The notes beneath the pieces were generated by a model, which worked only from the letters and a program-made list of their open reading frames with translations, did no database searches and was not told the origin of the DNA. Shown here piece after piece: positions 37,566 to 45,426 of a DNA stretch of 64,000 nucleotides. Numbering within the stretch: the stretch's first letter is position 1; each line of letters begins with the position of its first letter. The stretch comes from Reyranella sp. (lineage in GTDB: Bacteria > Pseudomonadota > Alphaproteobacteria > Reyranellales > Reyranellaceae), in the NCBI RefSeq assembly GCF_017305915.1, contig NZ_JAFKJN010000017.1, positions 62,001 through 126,000 of the forward strand, given 5' to 3'. Both the position numbers and the translations under genes were made by a program.

Positions 37566-37631
37566 GTCATCCCGAGCGTAGCGAGGGATCTATGCGGACC
37601 AGTATAGATCCCTCGCTGCGCTCGGGATGAC
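37566..37631. repeat. Family B GTCATCCCGAGCG palindrome, copy 3
   Basis: Arms GTCATCCCGAGCGTAGCGAG...GATCTAT and the complementary ATAGATC...CGCTGCGCTCGGGATGAC around a 10-bp centre. It lies between the binding-protein gene and the permease gene of the Fbp-type operon. Confidence 0.87.
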
Positions 37632-37676
37632 ACGGGTAGTGTTAGGGATGACACCGTTCGCATTCTGCTCACGGTG

Positions 37677-38696
37677 TCAGTTGCCGAAGGTGTCGCGCCA
37701 GTCCTCGATCGCCTCGGGGATGCCCTTGTCGAGCTCGGCGATGGTCGGCCGGAAGACCTTGATCTTGTCGATCGGCTGCGTGCCCTTTGCGCCCTGGACT
37801 TCCGGACGGATCGGGATGCCGAAATGCTTGACGTTCACCTCCGACGCTTCCGGCGTCATCAGGAACTCCATGAAAAGCTTCGCCGCGTTGGGATGCTTGG
37901 TGCCCTTGACGATCGCCGACGGCGCCACGATCAGGATCGAGCCGTCGGTCGGGTAGTTCACCGCCAACGGGTTGCCGCGTGCGGCGCTGAACAGCGTCGA
38001 GCCGTCGGCGCCGGCGGCGACTTGGCGCTCGCCGGCATTGAGCGCGGTCACGGTGTCGTTGATCGAGCGGCCGATCTGCGGCTTGTTCTTCTCGAGCTGC
38101 TCGAAATACTTCCAGCCGAACTGCTTCTTCATCGAGTAGACCCAGGTGCCGACATAGCCCGAGAAGGCCGGGTGGCCGGTCGATACCTTGCCCTTCCACT
38201 TGGGGTCCAGCAGGTCCTTCCAGCTCTTCGGCGCTTCCTCCGCCTTCACCTTGGACGTGTTGTACGACAGCACGACCTACCCCGACGAGGTGGTGTGATA
38301 GAAGCCGGTGGGATCGATGTTGCGGAACACCTCTGAGATCTTGGCGGCGTTCTCCGGCGTGTACTTCTCGAAGCGTCCCTCGGCGGCGAGCCGCACATAG
38401 TGGCCGGGGTCGGTCGACGAGAAGACGTCGCAGATGATCTGGTTGTTCTTGATGTCCTGGGTCAGGCGCTGGTAGGCGACCTGCGCCGTGGTGCGCACGA
38501 CGTTGACCTTGACGCCGTAGATCTTGGTGAAGGTCGCGCCCAGCTCTTCCGCGCCTTCGGAAGTGTAGTGCGCCGTGTACCAGGTGATCTCGCCTTCCTT
38601 CTTGGCTGCCTCTTCGAGCGCCTTGATGTTGGCGTGCGCGGCCAACGGGGCCCAAACGAACGCAGCGGCGGTCACGAGCGACGCCCACTTCTTCAT
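37677..38696 (-). pseudogene. ABC transporter extracellular solute-binding protein, interrupted by an in-frame TAG
   Basis: A type 1 solute-binding protein of about 339 codons with signal peptide MKKWASLVTAAAFVWAPLAAHA (GGAGGAAAC just upstream). The N-terminal lobe reads LEEAAKKEGEITWYTAHYTSEGAEELGATFTKIYGVKV to IDPTGFYHTTSSG. A TAG at 38277-38279 then interrupts the frame, and the same frame continues VVLSYNTSKVKAEEAPKSWKDLLDPKWKGK to the normal end DWRDTFGN. No frameshift: both halves are in register. Relatives usually have a hydrophobic residue there, so TGG to TAG is a simple explanation. The permease and ATPase downstream appear intact. Confidence 0.85.
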
Positions 38697-38751
38697 GTTT
38701 CCTCCGGGAACGCTTTGATATCGTTGGCGCGATAGAATCATACGAAGCGCA

Positions 38752-39348
38752 ATGCCACAAGCTCAGGGATGGTCGGAGTACTACGACGAACTGCGCGACC
38801 GACCGCCGCGCAGCACCTTGATCGCCGCGCTCGACGCATTCGGCGAAGCGTCGGTGGAATCGCTCGCAATCGATCTCGGCTGTGGCGATGGACGTGACGT
38901 CGTCGAAATTCTGCGGCGCGGCTGGAGCGTGGTCGCCGTCGATGCCGAGCCGCAGGCGCTGGCCAAGCTGGCCGAGCGCAACCTGCCCGGCTCCGAAAAA
39001 ATCACGCCGATCGTCTCGCGCATGGAGGACGTGCCGCTGCCGCTCGGACTGCAGTTGGTGAACTCCAGCTTCGCCATGCCGCTTTGCGAGCCGGAGCGAT
39101 TTCACGAATTGTGGGCGCGGATTGTCGAGGCCCTGCCCGCCGGCGGTCGCTTCAGCGGCCAGTGGTATGGTCCGCGTGACGGTTGGATCGGCCGGCCCGG
39201 CATCACCTTCCTCGAACGTGACGCGGCCGTCGCGCTTCTGGACGGCTTCGATATCGAGATGTTCGACGAGGAAGAGGCCGACAGCACGACGCCGCGCGGC
39301 AAACCCAAGCACTGGCATATCTTCCACATCGTCGCCCGGAAGCGATAG
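38752..39348 (+). CDS. Class I SAM-dependent methyltransferase
   Basis: A 198-aa protein with motif I AIDLGCGDGRDVVEIL near residue 40, acidic post-I VVAVDAEPQAL near 64, and motif IV-like NSSFAMPLCEP. The compact layout resembles the TehB/methyltransferase-25 group. Divergent from the solute-binding pseudogene; 27 bp upstream of the MmgE/PrpD gene, so possibly the first gene of that operon. Substrate unknown. Confidence 0.85.
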   Translation: MPQAQGWSEYYDELRDRPPRSTLIAALDAFGEASVESLAIDLGCGDGRDVVEILRRGWSVVAVDAEPQALAKLAERNLPGSEKITPIVSRMEDVPLPLGLQLVNSSFAMPLCEPERFHELWARIVEALPAGGRFSGQWYGPRDGWIGRPGITFLERDAAVALLDGFDIEMFDEEEADSTTPRGKPKHWHIFHIVARKR

Positions 39349-39375
39349 ACTTACCGCTTCCCCAGGAGGTCCCGC

Positions 39376-40722
39376 ATGGCCGTCGCCGTCACTGCCGAAA
39401 TCGCCAAGAAAGCCGCTCATCTCGCCTGGACCGATTTCCCCGACGATCTCGTCGAGCGCACCAAGCAGTGCCTGCTCGACTGGTTCGCCGTCACCGTGTC
39501 GGGCGCCCAGGACGAGCTGACCGACATCCTGATCCGCGAGGCGATGGAGGACGGTGCCAAGGGTAGCGCCAGCCTGGTCGGCCGCAGCGAGAAGACGCTG
39601 CCGTCGGCCGCCGCCCTGATCAACGGCGCGGCCAGCCACGCGCTCGACTACGACGACGTCAACTTCGCGATGGGCGGCCATCCGACCGTGACCGTCGTGC
39701 CTGCCCTGCTCGCGCTCGGTGAGCAGATCAAGGCGTCGGGCCGTCTGTTCGTCGAAAGCTTCATCGCCGGCTACGAGACCTCGGGCCGCGTCGGCCGGCT
39801 CGTGGCGCCGAGCCATTACCTGAAGGGCTTCCACGTCACCGGCACCGTCGGCTCCTTCTCCGCGACCGCTGCGGCGGGTCGCATGCTCGGCCTCACCGAC
39901 GTGCAGCTCGCCGTCGCCTTCGGCATCGCCGCCACGCAGGCCGCCGGTCTCAAGTCCAACTTCGGCACCATGTGCAAGCCGCTGCATGCCGGCACCGCAT
40001 CCGAGCACGGCCTGCGCGCCGCCCGCCTCGCCGCCAAGGGCTTCACCGCCCGCGGCGACTCGCTCGAATGCGACCAGGGCTTCGCGTCGTCGCAGAGCGA
40101 TCACCTCGAGATCGAATCGGCGCTGGCCGAGCCGCCGTCGGGCTGGCACCTGCGCAACAACCTCTTCAAGTACCATGCGAGCTGCTACCTGACCCATTCG
40201 CCGATCGAGTGCGGCAAGGAGATCCGGCTCAAGAGCAACTTCCCGCCGGAACGGGTGAAGAAGATCACGCTTAAGATCGAATCGGGCGCCGACAAGGTGT
40301 GCAACATCCCGCACCCGGCCACGGGGCTGGAGGCCAAGTTCTCGCTGCGCCAGACGCTCGCGATGGCGCTGGCCGGCGTCGACACCGCCAACGTCGATTC
40401 CTACAACGAGGCGATCACGCAGGAGCCGCGCATCAAGGCGCTGCGCGACAAGGTAGCGATCGAGTTCCAGGACGGCTGGACCAAGTCGCTGGCCGAGGTG
40501 TCGATCCAGCTCGACGACGGCACGACGCTGGAGGCCAGCCACGATTCGGGCATTCCGTGGGCCGACGTCGGCAAGCAGCGGCGGGCGCTCGAGACCAAGT
40601 TCGACAGCCTGGTGACGCCGGTGCTGGGCGCCGCCGGGGCACGGCGGTTGCATGACGCCATCGAACGTATTGACTCGCTGAGCGATGTAGGCGACTTGGC
40701 CCGCGCCTCGACGAAGGGCTAG
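39376..40722 (+). CDS. MmgE/PrpD family protein
   Basis: A 448-aa protein with the family blocks CLLDWFAVTVSGAQDE, SAAALINGAASHALDYDDVNF, GHPTVTVVPALLALGEQ, FHVTGTVGSFSATAAAGRMLGL and SNFGTMCKPLHAGTASEHGLRAARLAAKGFTA. Known members are 2-methylcitrate dehydratase and aconitate decarboxylase. The neighbouring MaoC, acyl-CoA dehydrogenase, CaiB and CitE genes make a role in C5 or branched dicarboxylate metabolism more likely than the methylcitrate cycle, since no prpB or prpC is present. Confidence 0.9.
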   Translation: MAVAVTAEIAKKAAHLAWTDFPDDLVERTKQCLLDWFAVTVSGAQDELTDILIREAMEDGAKGSASLVGRSEKTLPSAAALINGAASHALDYDDVNFAMGGHPTVTVVPALLALGEQIKASGRLFVESFIAGYETSGRVGRLVAPSHYLKGFHVTGTVGSFSATAAAGRMLGLTDVQLAVAFGIAATQAAGLKSNFGTMCKPLHAGTASEHGLRAARLAAKGFTARGDSLECDQGFASSQSDHLEIESALAEPPSGWHLRNNLFKYHASCYLTHSPIECGKEIRLKSNFPPERVKKITLKIESGADKVCNIPHPATGLEAKFSLRQTLAMALAGVDTANVDSYNEAITQEPRIKALRDKVAIEFQDGWTKSLAEVSIQLDDGTTLEASHDSGIPWADVGKQRRALETKFDSLVTPVLGAAGARRLHDAIERIDSLSDVGDLARASTKG

Positions 40723-40727
40723 AAATC

Positions 40728-40749
40728 CCTCCCCATTCAGATGGGGAGG
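40728..40749. repeat. Family C single REP-like hairpin
   Basis: CCTCCCCATTCAGATGGGGAGG, identical to the first 22 bp of the composite at 16752. It lies 5 bp after the MmgE/PrpD stop and 20 bp before the MaoC start. Confidence 0.85.
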
Positions 40750-40769
40750 AATGATACGAAGGGAAGAGA

Positions 40770-41258
40770 ATGTCGGATAACTTCAGGGCACGGGCGCGGC
40801 TCGTGCCCAAAGGGAACCGCTATGAGGATTTCGAGCCCGGCCGGGTGTTCAAGCACCATTGGGGCCGGACGATCACGGAGTCGGAGACCACCCTCTTCTC
40901 GACCCTGACCCTGCATTTCAATCCGCACTACTACAACGCCGCCTACGCGCGGGCCCACGGCCATCCCGGCATCGTCGCCAACCCGCTGCTGGTCTTCACC
41001 ACGGTGTTCGGCCTGACGGTCGAGGATCTCAGCGAAGGCGGCGGGCCGTTCCTCGGCGTCAACCAGCTCTCCTATTATCAGCCGGTCTATCCCAGCGATT
41101 CGCTGCGCGCTGAATCGGTCGTGCTCGACCGCCGCCTGTCGGACAGCCACAAAGGCTTCGGCATCGTCACCTGGCACACCACCGGCTTCAACCAGCGCGA
41201 GGAGAAGGTCATCGACTTCAAGCGCACCAATCTCGTTCGCCAAAGGACGTCCGCCTAA
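40770..41258 (+). CDS. MaoC-family hot-dog dehydratase (first of two)
   Basis: A 162-aa single hot-dog protein (YEDFEPGRVFKHHWGRTITESETTLFSTLTLHFNPHYYN). In canonical R-hydratases the active site is D-x(4)-H in SGDxNPxH. Here the matching segment reads TLHFNPHY, so the Asp is His and the His is Tyr. It may be the non-catalytic partner of the second MaoC protein at 42418, or a hydratase with a changed mechanism. Its stop overlaps the acyl-CoA dehydrogenase start (TAATG). Confidence 0.82.
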   Translation: MSDNFRARARLVPKGNRYEDFEPGRVFKHHWGRTITESETTLFSTLTLHFNPHYYNAAYARAHGHPGIVANPLLVFTTVFGLTVEDLSEGGGPFLGVNQLSYYQPVYPSDSLRAESVVLDRRLSDSHKGFGIVTWHTTGFNQREEKVIDFKRTNLVRQRTSA

Positions 41259-42418
41259 TGCCCTACATCACCGAAGAGCGCCGCATGATTCAGGAGCAGG
41301 CGCGCGAGTTCACCCTCAACGAGGTCCTGCCGGTCGCCAACAAGCTCGACCCCGAGAAGGGCGACATCCCGATGGAGCTGCGGGACAAGATGGCCGAGCT
41401 CGGCTACTTCGGCATCCTCATTCCGGAGCAGTACGGCGGCCTGGGCCTCGGCTGCTTCGAGTACTGCCTGGTCACCGAGGAGCTGTCGCGCGGCTGGATG
41501 AGCGTCGCCTCGCTGATCGCCCGCGGCAACCTCTTGATCGGCAGCCACATGATGAGCGAGGAGCAGCGCAGCAGGTACCTGCCGCGCATGGCCAAGGGCG
41601 AGTTCCTCGGCGCCTTCTCGATGTCCGAGCCGAACGCCGGATCCGACATCGCCAACATCTCCTGCCGCGCCAGGAAGGACGGCACCGGCTACCTGATCTC
41701 GGGCAACAAGTACTGGTGCACCTTCGCCGACGGCGCCGACTTCCTGATCATCATCGCCCGTACCTCCGACGCGCCGGCGGGCAAGCGCCATCTCGGCCTG
41801 TCGATGTTCTTCGTCGAGAAGAAGCGCGGCACCCTGCCCAAGGGCATCAATGGCGCGCCGATCCCCAAGATCGGCTACTTCGGCTGGAAGACCTATGAGC
41901 TCGCCTTCGACAACTTCCGTGTCGAGGCCGCGGACATGATCGGCGAGGAAGGCCAAGCCTTCTATTACGCCACCTCGGGCCTCGAGACCGCCCGCGCCCA
42001 CACCGCCGCCCGGGCGATCGGCCTGGCGCAGGGCGCGCTGGACGATTCGATCCGCTATGCCGGCGAGCGCCGGCAGTTCGACCGGCCGATTTCCGACTTC
42101 CAGGCGATCCGCTTCAAGATCGCCGAGATGGCGACCCAGATCGAGGCGGCGCGGCAGCTCAACTACTTCGTCTGCGAGCAGATCGACACCGGCCAGCGCT
42201 GCGACAAGGAAGCCTCGATGGTCAAGCTGTTCGCCTCGGAGATGGCCGAGCGGGTGTGCTCGGAAGGCATCCAGATCCACGGCGGCGCGGGCTACACCAC
42301 GCTGCACGCGGTCGAGCGTCACTGGCGCGACGCCCGCCTCACCAAGATCTTCGAAGGCACGTCGGAGATCCAGAAGCGCATCATCTCGGACCGGCTGCTC
42401 GGCCGCGGGAGGAACTGA
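41258..42418 (+). CDS. Acyl-CoA dehydrogenase
   Basis: A 386-aa FAD enzyme with FSMSEPNAGSDIANI (flavin/substrate loop) near residue 125, FGWKTYELAFDNFRV, YAGERRQFDRPISDFQAIRFKIAEM near 265, IQIHGGAGYTTLHAVERHWRD, and the catalytic glutamate in IFEGTSEIQ near 370. Length and motifs fit a short-chain or branched-chain dehydrogenase. Coupled on both sides to MaoC genes. In itaconate-type operons an acyl-CoA dehydrogenase gene is a standard but poorly understood member. Confidence 0.93.
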   Translation: MPYITEERRMIQEQAREFTLNEVLPVANKLDPEKGDIPMELRDKMAELGYFGILIPEQYGGLGLGCFEYCLVTEELSRGWMSVASLIARGNLLIGSHMMSEEQRSRYLPRMAKGEFLGAFSMSEPNAGSDIANISCRARKDGTGYLISGNKYWCTFADGADFLIIIARTSDAPAGKRHLGLSMFFVEKKRGTLPKGINGAPIPKIGYFGWKTYELAFDNFRVEAADMIGEEGQAFYYATSGLETARAHTAARAIGLAQGALDDSIRYAGERRQFDRPISDFQAIRFKIAEMATQIEAARQLNYFVCEQIDTGQRCDKEASMVKLFASEMAERVCSEGIQIHGGAGYTTLHAVERHWRDARLTKIFEGTSEIQKRIISDRLLGRGRN

Positions 42419-42897
42419 TGCAAGTCTCCGCGTTAACCGGAACCGGCAACTACTTCGAGGACTTCCAGGTCGGCGACGTACTGAAGCACGCCCGCGGCAA
42501 GACCGTGGAGCCGCTGGAGCAGGTCTGGATCACCAACGTGACCATGAACACGGCCGAGGCCCACTTCAACGAGCATCTGACCAAAGGCACCAACTACGGC
42601 CAGCGGCTGGGCTTCGGCGGCGTCACCATCTCGATGTGCATCGGGCTCGCCGCCCAGGACACTGCCGAGAACGCCCTGGCCGAGCTCGGCATGGACAAGA
42701 TCCGGCTGAAGGGGCCGCTCTATCACGGCGACACGCTGTACTGTTACAGCGAGGTCATGGAGGCGCGCGACTCGGACCGCGCCGATGCCGGCATCGTGCG
42801 CTTCAAGCACTACGGCGTGAACCAGGACGACAAGCACATCTTCGAGGGCGAGCGCTGGGTGCTGATCAAGCGGCGCAGTCACTGGGGAGACAAGTGA
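42418..42897 (+). CDS. MaoC-family hot-dog dehydratase (second of two)
   Basis: A 159-aa hot-dog protein (YFEDFQVGDVLKHARGKTVEPLEQVWITNVTMNTAEAHFNEHL; later LYHGDTLYCYSEVMEARDS). At the SGDxNPxH position it reads TMNTAEAH: Asp becomes Asn while the His is kept. Together with the first MaoC protein it could form a heteromeric mesaconyl- or itaconyl-CoA-type hydratase. The start overlaps the dehydrogenase stop (TGATG). Confidence 0.82.
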   Translation: MQVSALTGTGNYFEDFQVGDVLKHARGKTVEPLEQVWITNVTMNTAEAHFNEHLTKGTNYGQRLGFGGVTISMCIGLAAQDTAENALAELGMDKIRLKGPLYHGDTLYCYSEVMEARDSDRADAGIVRFKHYGVNQDDKHIFEGERWVLIKRRSHWGDK

Positions 42898-42908
42898 TCA
42901 ACAGTGGT

Positions 42909-42977
42909 GTCATCCCGAGCGAAGCGAGGGATCTATCCTGCCGCTGCGCATGGATCCCTCGCTGCGCTCGGGATGAC
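42909..42977. repeat. Family B GTCATCCCGAGCG palindrome, copy 4
   Basis: Arms GTCATCCCGAGCGAAGCGAG...GATC and GATCC...CGCTGCGCTCGGGATGAC. It fills the 88-bp space between the second MaoC gene and the CoA-transferase gene; the MTDASV start follows 9 bp later. Confidence 0.85.
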
Positions 42978-42985
42978 AAGACTCA

Positions 42986-44212
42986 ATGACTGACGCCTCT
43001 GTCCTCGGAGCCCTCGACGGCGTCCGGATCGTCGATCTCACGCAGATGCTGGCCGGCCCGTTCTGCACCATGCTGCTGGCCGACCAGGGCGCGGAGGTGA
43101 TCAAGGTCGAGCCGCTGGACGGCGACCACACGCGGATCATCGGGCCCTATCATGTCGACGACAAGCTCCGGGCGTTCGGCGGCTACTTCGCCTCGGTGAA
43201 CCGCAACAAGAAGTCGATCGCGATCGATCTCAAGAAGTCCGAGGGCCGCGAGCTGGTGATGAAGCTCTGCGAGGGAGCCGATGCCGTCGTGGAGAACTAT
43301 CGCGGCGGCGTGATGGACCGTCTCGGCCTCAGCTACGAGGCGCTGCAGGCGCGCAATCCGAAGCTGGTCTACGCCACCATCCGCGGCTTCGGCGATCCGC
43401 GCACCGGCAAGAGCCCCTACGCCGACTTCCCGGCCTACGACGTGATCAGCCAGGCGATGGGCGGCATCATGGCGATCACCGGGCCGGACAAGGACACGCC
43501 GATGAAGGTCGGCCCCGGCGTCGGCGACATCATCCCGGCGATCACCTGTGCCTTCGGCATCGTCTCGGCGGTGTTCCGCGCCCACAGGACCGGCCGCGGC
43601 CAGTTCGTCGATGTCGGCATGGTCGACGCCATCCTCGCGGTCTGCGAGCGCATCATGCACCAGCACTCCTTCGCGCAGACCCTGCCGGTTCCGGAGGGCA
43701 ACCACCATCCCCTGCTCTGCCCCTTTGGCATGTTTCCAGCCAAGGACGGGTTCGTGACCATCGCCGCGCACGCCGACCAGCACTTCCCGATCCTGTGCCG
43801 GCTGATCGACCGGCCCGAGATGGCGACCGATCCGAAGAACGTCACGGTTCAGGATCGCCGCGCCAACCAGGAGGCGATCATCGCCGCGGTGTCGGCGTTC
43901 ACGCAGCAGCGCACCAAGCAGGAGCTGCTGAAGCATCTCGGCGGGCAAGTGCCGTTCTCGCCGGTCTACAACGTGCGCGACATCGTCGCCGACCCGCATT
44001 TCAAGGCGCGCGAGATGCTGCCCTGGGTGCCGCATCCCGGCCTCGACCACGAGGTCCAGATCGCCGGCGTCGCGGTGAAGATGACCGAGACGCCCGGCAG
44101 GGTGCGCCATCGCGCGCCGCTGCTTGGCGAGCACACAGACGAGTACCTGAAGTCCATCGGCTACAGCTGGGCGGACATCGACTGCCTGCGCGCCGGCAAG
44201 ATCGTCGCCTGA
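42986..44212 (+). CDS. CaiB/BaiF family CoA-transferase (itaconate/mesaconate CoA-transferase candidate)
   Basis: A 408-aa class III CoA-transferase: VRIVDLTQMLAGPFCTMLLADQGAEVIKVE, NRNKKSIAIDLKKSEGRELVMKLCEGADAVVENYRGGVMDRLG, PAYDVISQAMGGIMAITG and catalytic Asp in PGVGDIIPAITCAFG. The position between MaoC and CitE genes matches the ict/mct slot of itaconate and mesaconate operons, where it would make the CoA ester using succinyl-CoA. The role is inferred from context. Confidence 0.88.
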   Translation: MTDASVLGALDGVRIVDLTQMLAGPFCTMLLADQGAEVIKVEPLDGDHTRIIGPYHVDDKLRAFGGYFASVNRNKKSIAIDLKKSEGRELVMKLCEGADAVVENYRGGVMDRLGLSYEALQARNPKLVYATIRGFGDPRTGKSPYADFPAYDVISQAMGGIMAITGPDKDTPMKVGPGVGDIIPAITCAFGIVSAVFRAHRTGRGQFVDVGMVDAILAVCERIMHQHSFAQTLPVPEGNHHPLLCPFGMFPAKDGFVTIAAHADQHFPILCRLIDRPEMATDPKNVTVQDRRANQEAIIAAVSAFTQQRTKQELLKHLGGQVPFSPVYNVRDIVADPHFKAREMLPWVPHPGLDHEVQIAGVAVKMTETPGRVRHRAPLLGEHTDEYLKSIGYSWADIDCLRAGKIVA

Positions 44213-44247
44213 GAAGGCTCACGAGAGGATGTAGAGACATCAGACTT

Positions 44248-44342
44248 CCTCCCCCGTCAGACGGTGGAGGACCGAGGAGGGGGAAGGCAATGAGCGCGAC
44301 TGCGGCTCTCCCCCTCCCTGCCTCCCCCGTGTGACGGGGAGG
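44248..44342. repeat. Family C paired REP-like element
   Basis: Hairpins CCTCCCCCGTCAGACGGTGGAGG (44248-44270) and CCTCCCCCGTGTGACGGGGAGG (44321-44342). Complementary inner blocks GAGGAGGGGGAAGGC and GCTCTCCCCCTCC flank a centre of about 20 bp. Lies between the CoA-transferase and CitE genes. Confidence 0.85.
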
Positions 44343-44364
44343 TGATTATGAAGAGGAGAAGACC

Positions 44365-45279
44365 ATGACCAGCCGTCCCCGCCGCGCCCGTCGCGTCCAG
44401 CTCTCGACCCCCGGCTCGAGCGAGAAGATGATGCAGAAGGCCTCTGAATCGAAGGCCGACCATGTCTTCCTCGACCTCGAGGACGCCGTCGCCCCGAGCC
44501 AGAAGCGCGACGCCCGCAAGAAGATCGTCACCGCGCTCAAGGAGCTGAACTGGAAGGGCAAGACGCGCTGCGTGCGCATCAACGACCTCACCACCGAGTA
44601 CGCCTACGAGGACATCATCGAGATCGTCGAGGGCGCCGGCGAGCATCTCGACACCATCATGATGACCAAGGTCCAGACGACCGCCGACATCCTGTTCGCC
44701 GACAAGCTCCTCAATCAGATGGAGAAGAAGCTCAAGCTCAAGAACCGCATCGGCCTAGAGGCCCTGATCGAGGAGGTCGAGGGCATGCAGAACGTCGACG
44801 CGATCGCCGCCTGCACGCCGCGGCTCGAATGCCTGGTGTTCGGCATGGGCGACTTCTCGGCGTCGATGGGCGTCACCAACCGGAATGTCGGCGAGTCCGA
44901 CGGCTACCCCGGTGACATCTGGCACTACGCCCGCTTCCGGCTGGTGATGGCCTGCCGCGCCGCCGGCATCGATCCGGTCGACGGCCCGTTCGCCGACTTC
45001 AAGAACCCCGAAGCCTACCGCGAGGAGTGCCGCCGCTCGATGATCCTGGGCTGCGTCGGCAAGTGGGCGATCCATCCCTCGCAGATCGAGCACGCGCTCG
45101 AGATCTACTCGCCCAAGCCCGAGGACGTGGCGCGCGCGCGCAAGCTCGAGCAGGCCTACGCCGAAGCCGAGGCCAAGGGCCTGGGCGCGATCAACGTCGA
45201 CGGCATCATGGTCGACGTCGCCTCGATCCGCATCCTGCGCAACACCATCCTGAACAAGGCTGATTTGTTCGGGATGTAG
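44365..45279 (+). CDS. HpcH/HpaI-CitE family CoA ester lyase
   Basis: A 304-aa TIM-barrel lyase with RRVQLSTPGSSEKMM, DHVFLDLEDAVAPSQKRDARKKI, IGLEALIEEVEGMQNVDAIAA, LECLVFGMGDFSASMG and GCVGKWAIHPSQI. These match malyl-CoA, beta-methylmalyl-CoA and citramalyl-CoA lyases rather than citrate lyase proper. The closing step of itaconate degradation, citramalyl-CoA to acetyl-CoA plus pyruvate, would suit this gene. Confidence 0.9.
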   Translation: MTSRPRRARRVQLSTPGSSEKMMQKASESKADHVFLDLEDAVAPSQKRDARKKIVTALKELNWKGKTRCVRINDLTTEYAYEDIIEIVEGAGEHLDTIMMTKVQTTADILFADKLLNQMEKKLKLKNRIGLEALIEEVEGMQNVDAIAACTPRLECLVFGMGDFSASMGVTNRNVGESDGYPGDIWHYARFRLVMACRAAGIDPVDGPFADFKNPEAYREECRRSMILGCVGKWAIHPSQIEHALEIYSPKPEDVARARKLEQAYAEAEAKGLGAINVDGIMVDVASIRILRNTILNKADLFGM

Positions 45280-45283
45280 TCCT

Positions 45284-45419
45284 CCTCCCCCGTCAGACGG
45301 GGGAGGATACAGGAGGGGGAAGGCCCCACCGGATGCGCTTGAACCGAATGGATCGAAAGTCTTCGCGTCGCTCTCCCCCTCCGGCCCTTCGGGCCACCTC
45401 CCCCGTCAGACGGGGGAGG
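45284..45419. repeat. Family C paired REP-like element (136 bp)
   Basis: Two hairpins of the form CCTCCCCCGTCAGACGGGGGAGG (45284-45306 and 45397-45419), identical to each other, with inner GATACAGGAGGGGGAAGGC and CGCTCTCCCCCTCCGG blocks and a 40-bp centre. It ends 7 bp before the MFS start and supplies the AGGT of a possible ribosome-binding site. Confidence 0.88.
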
Positions 45420-45426
45420 TAACGAG

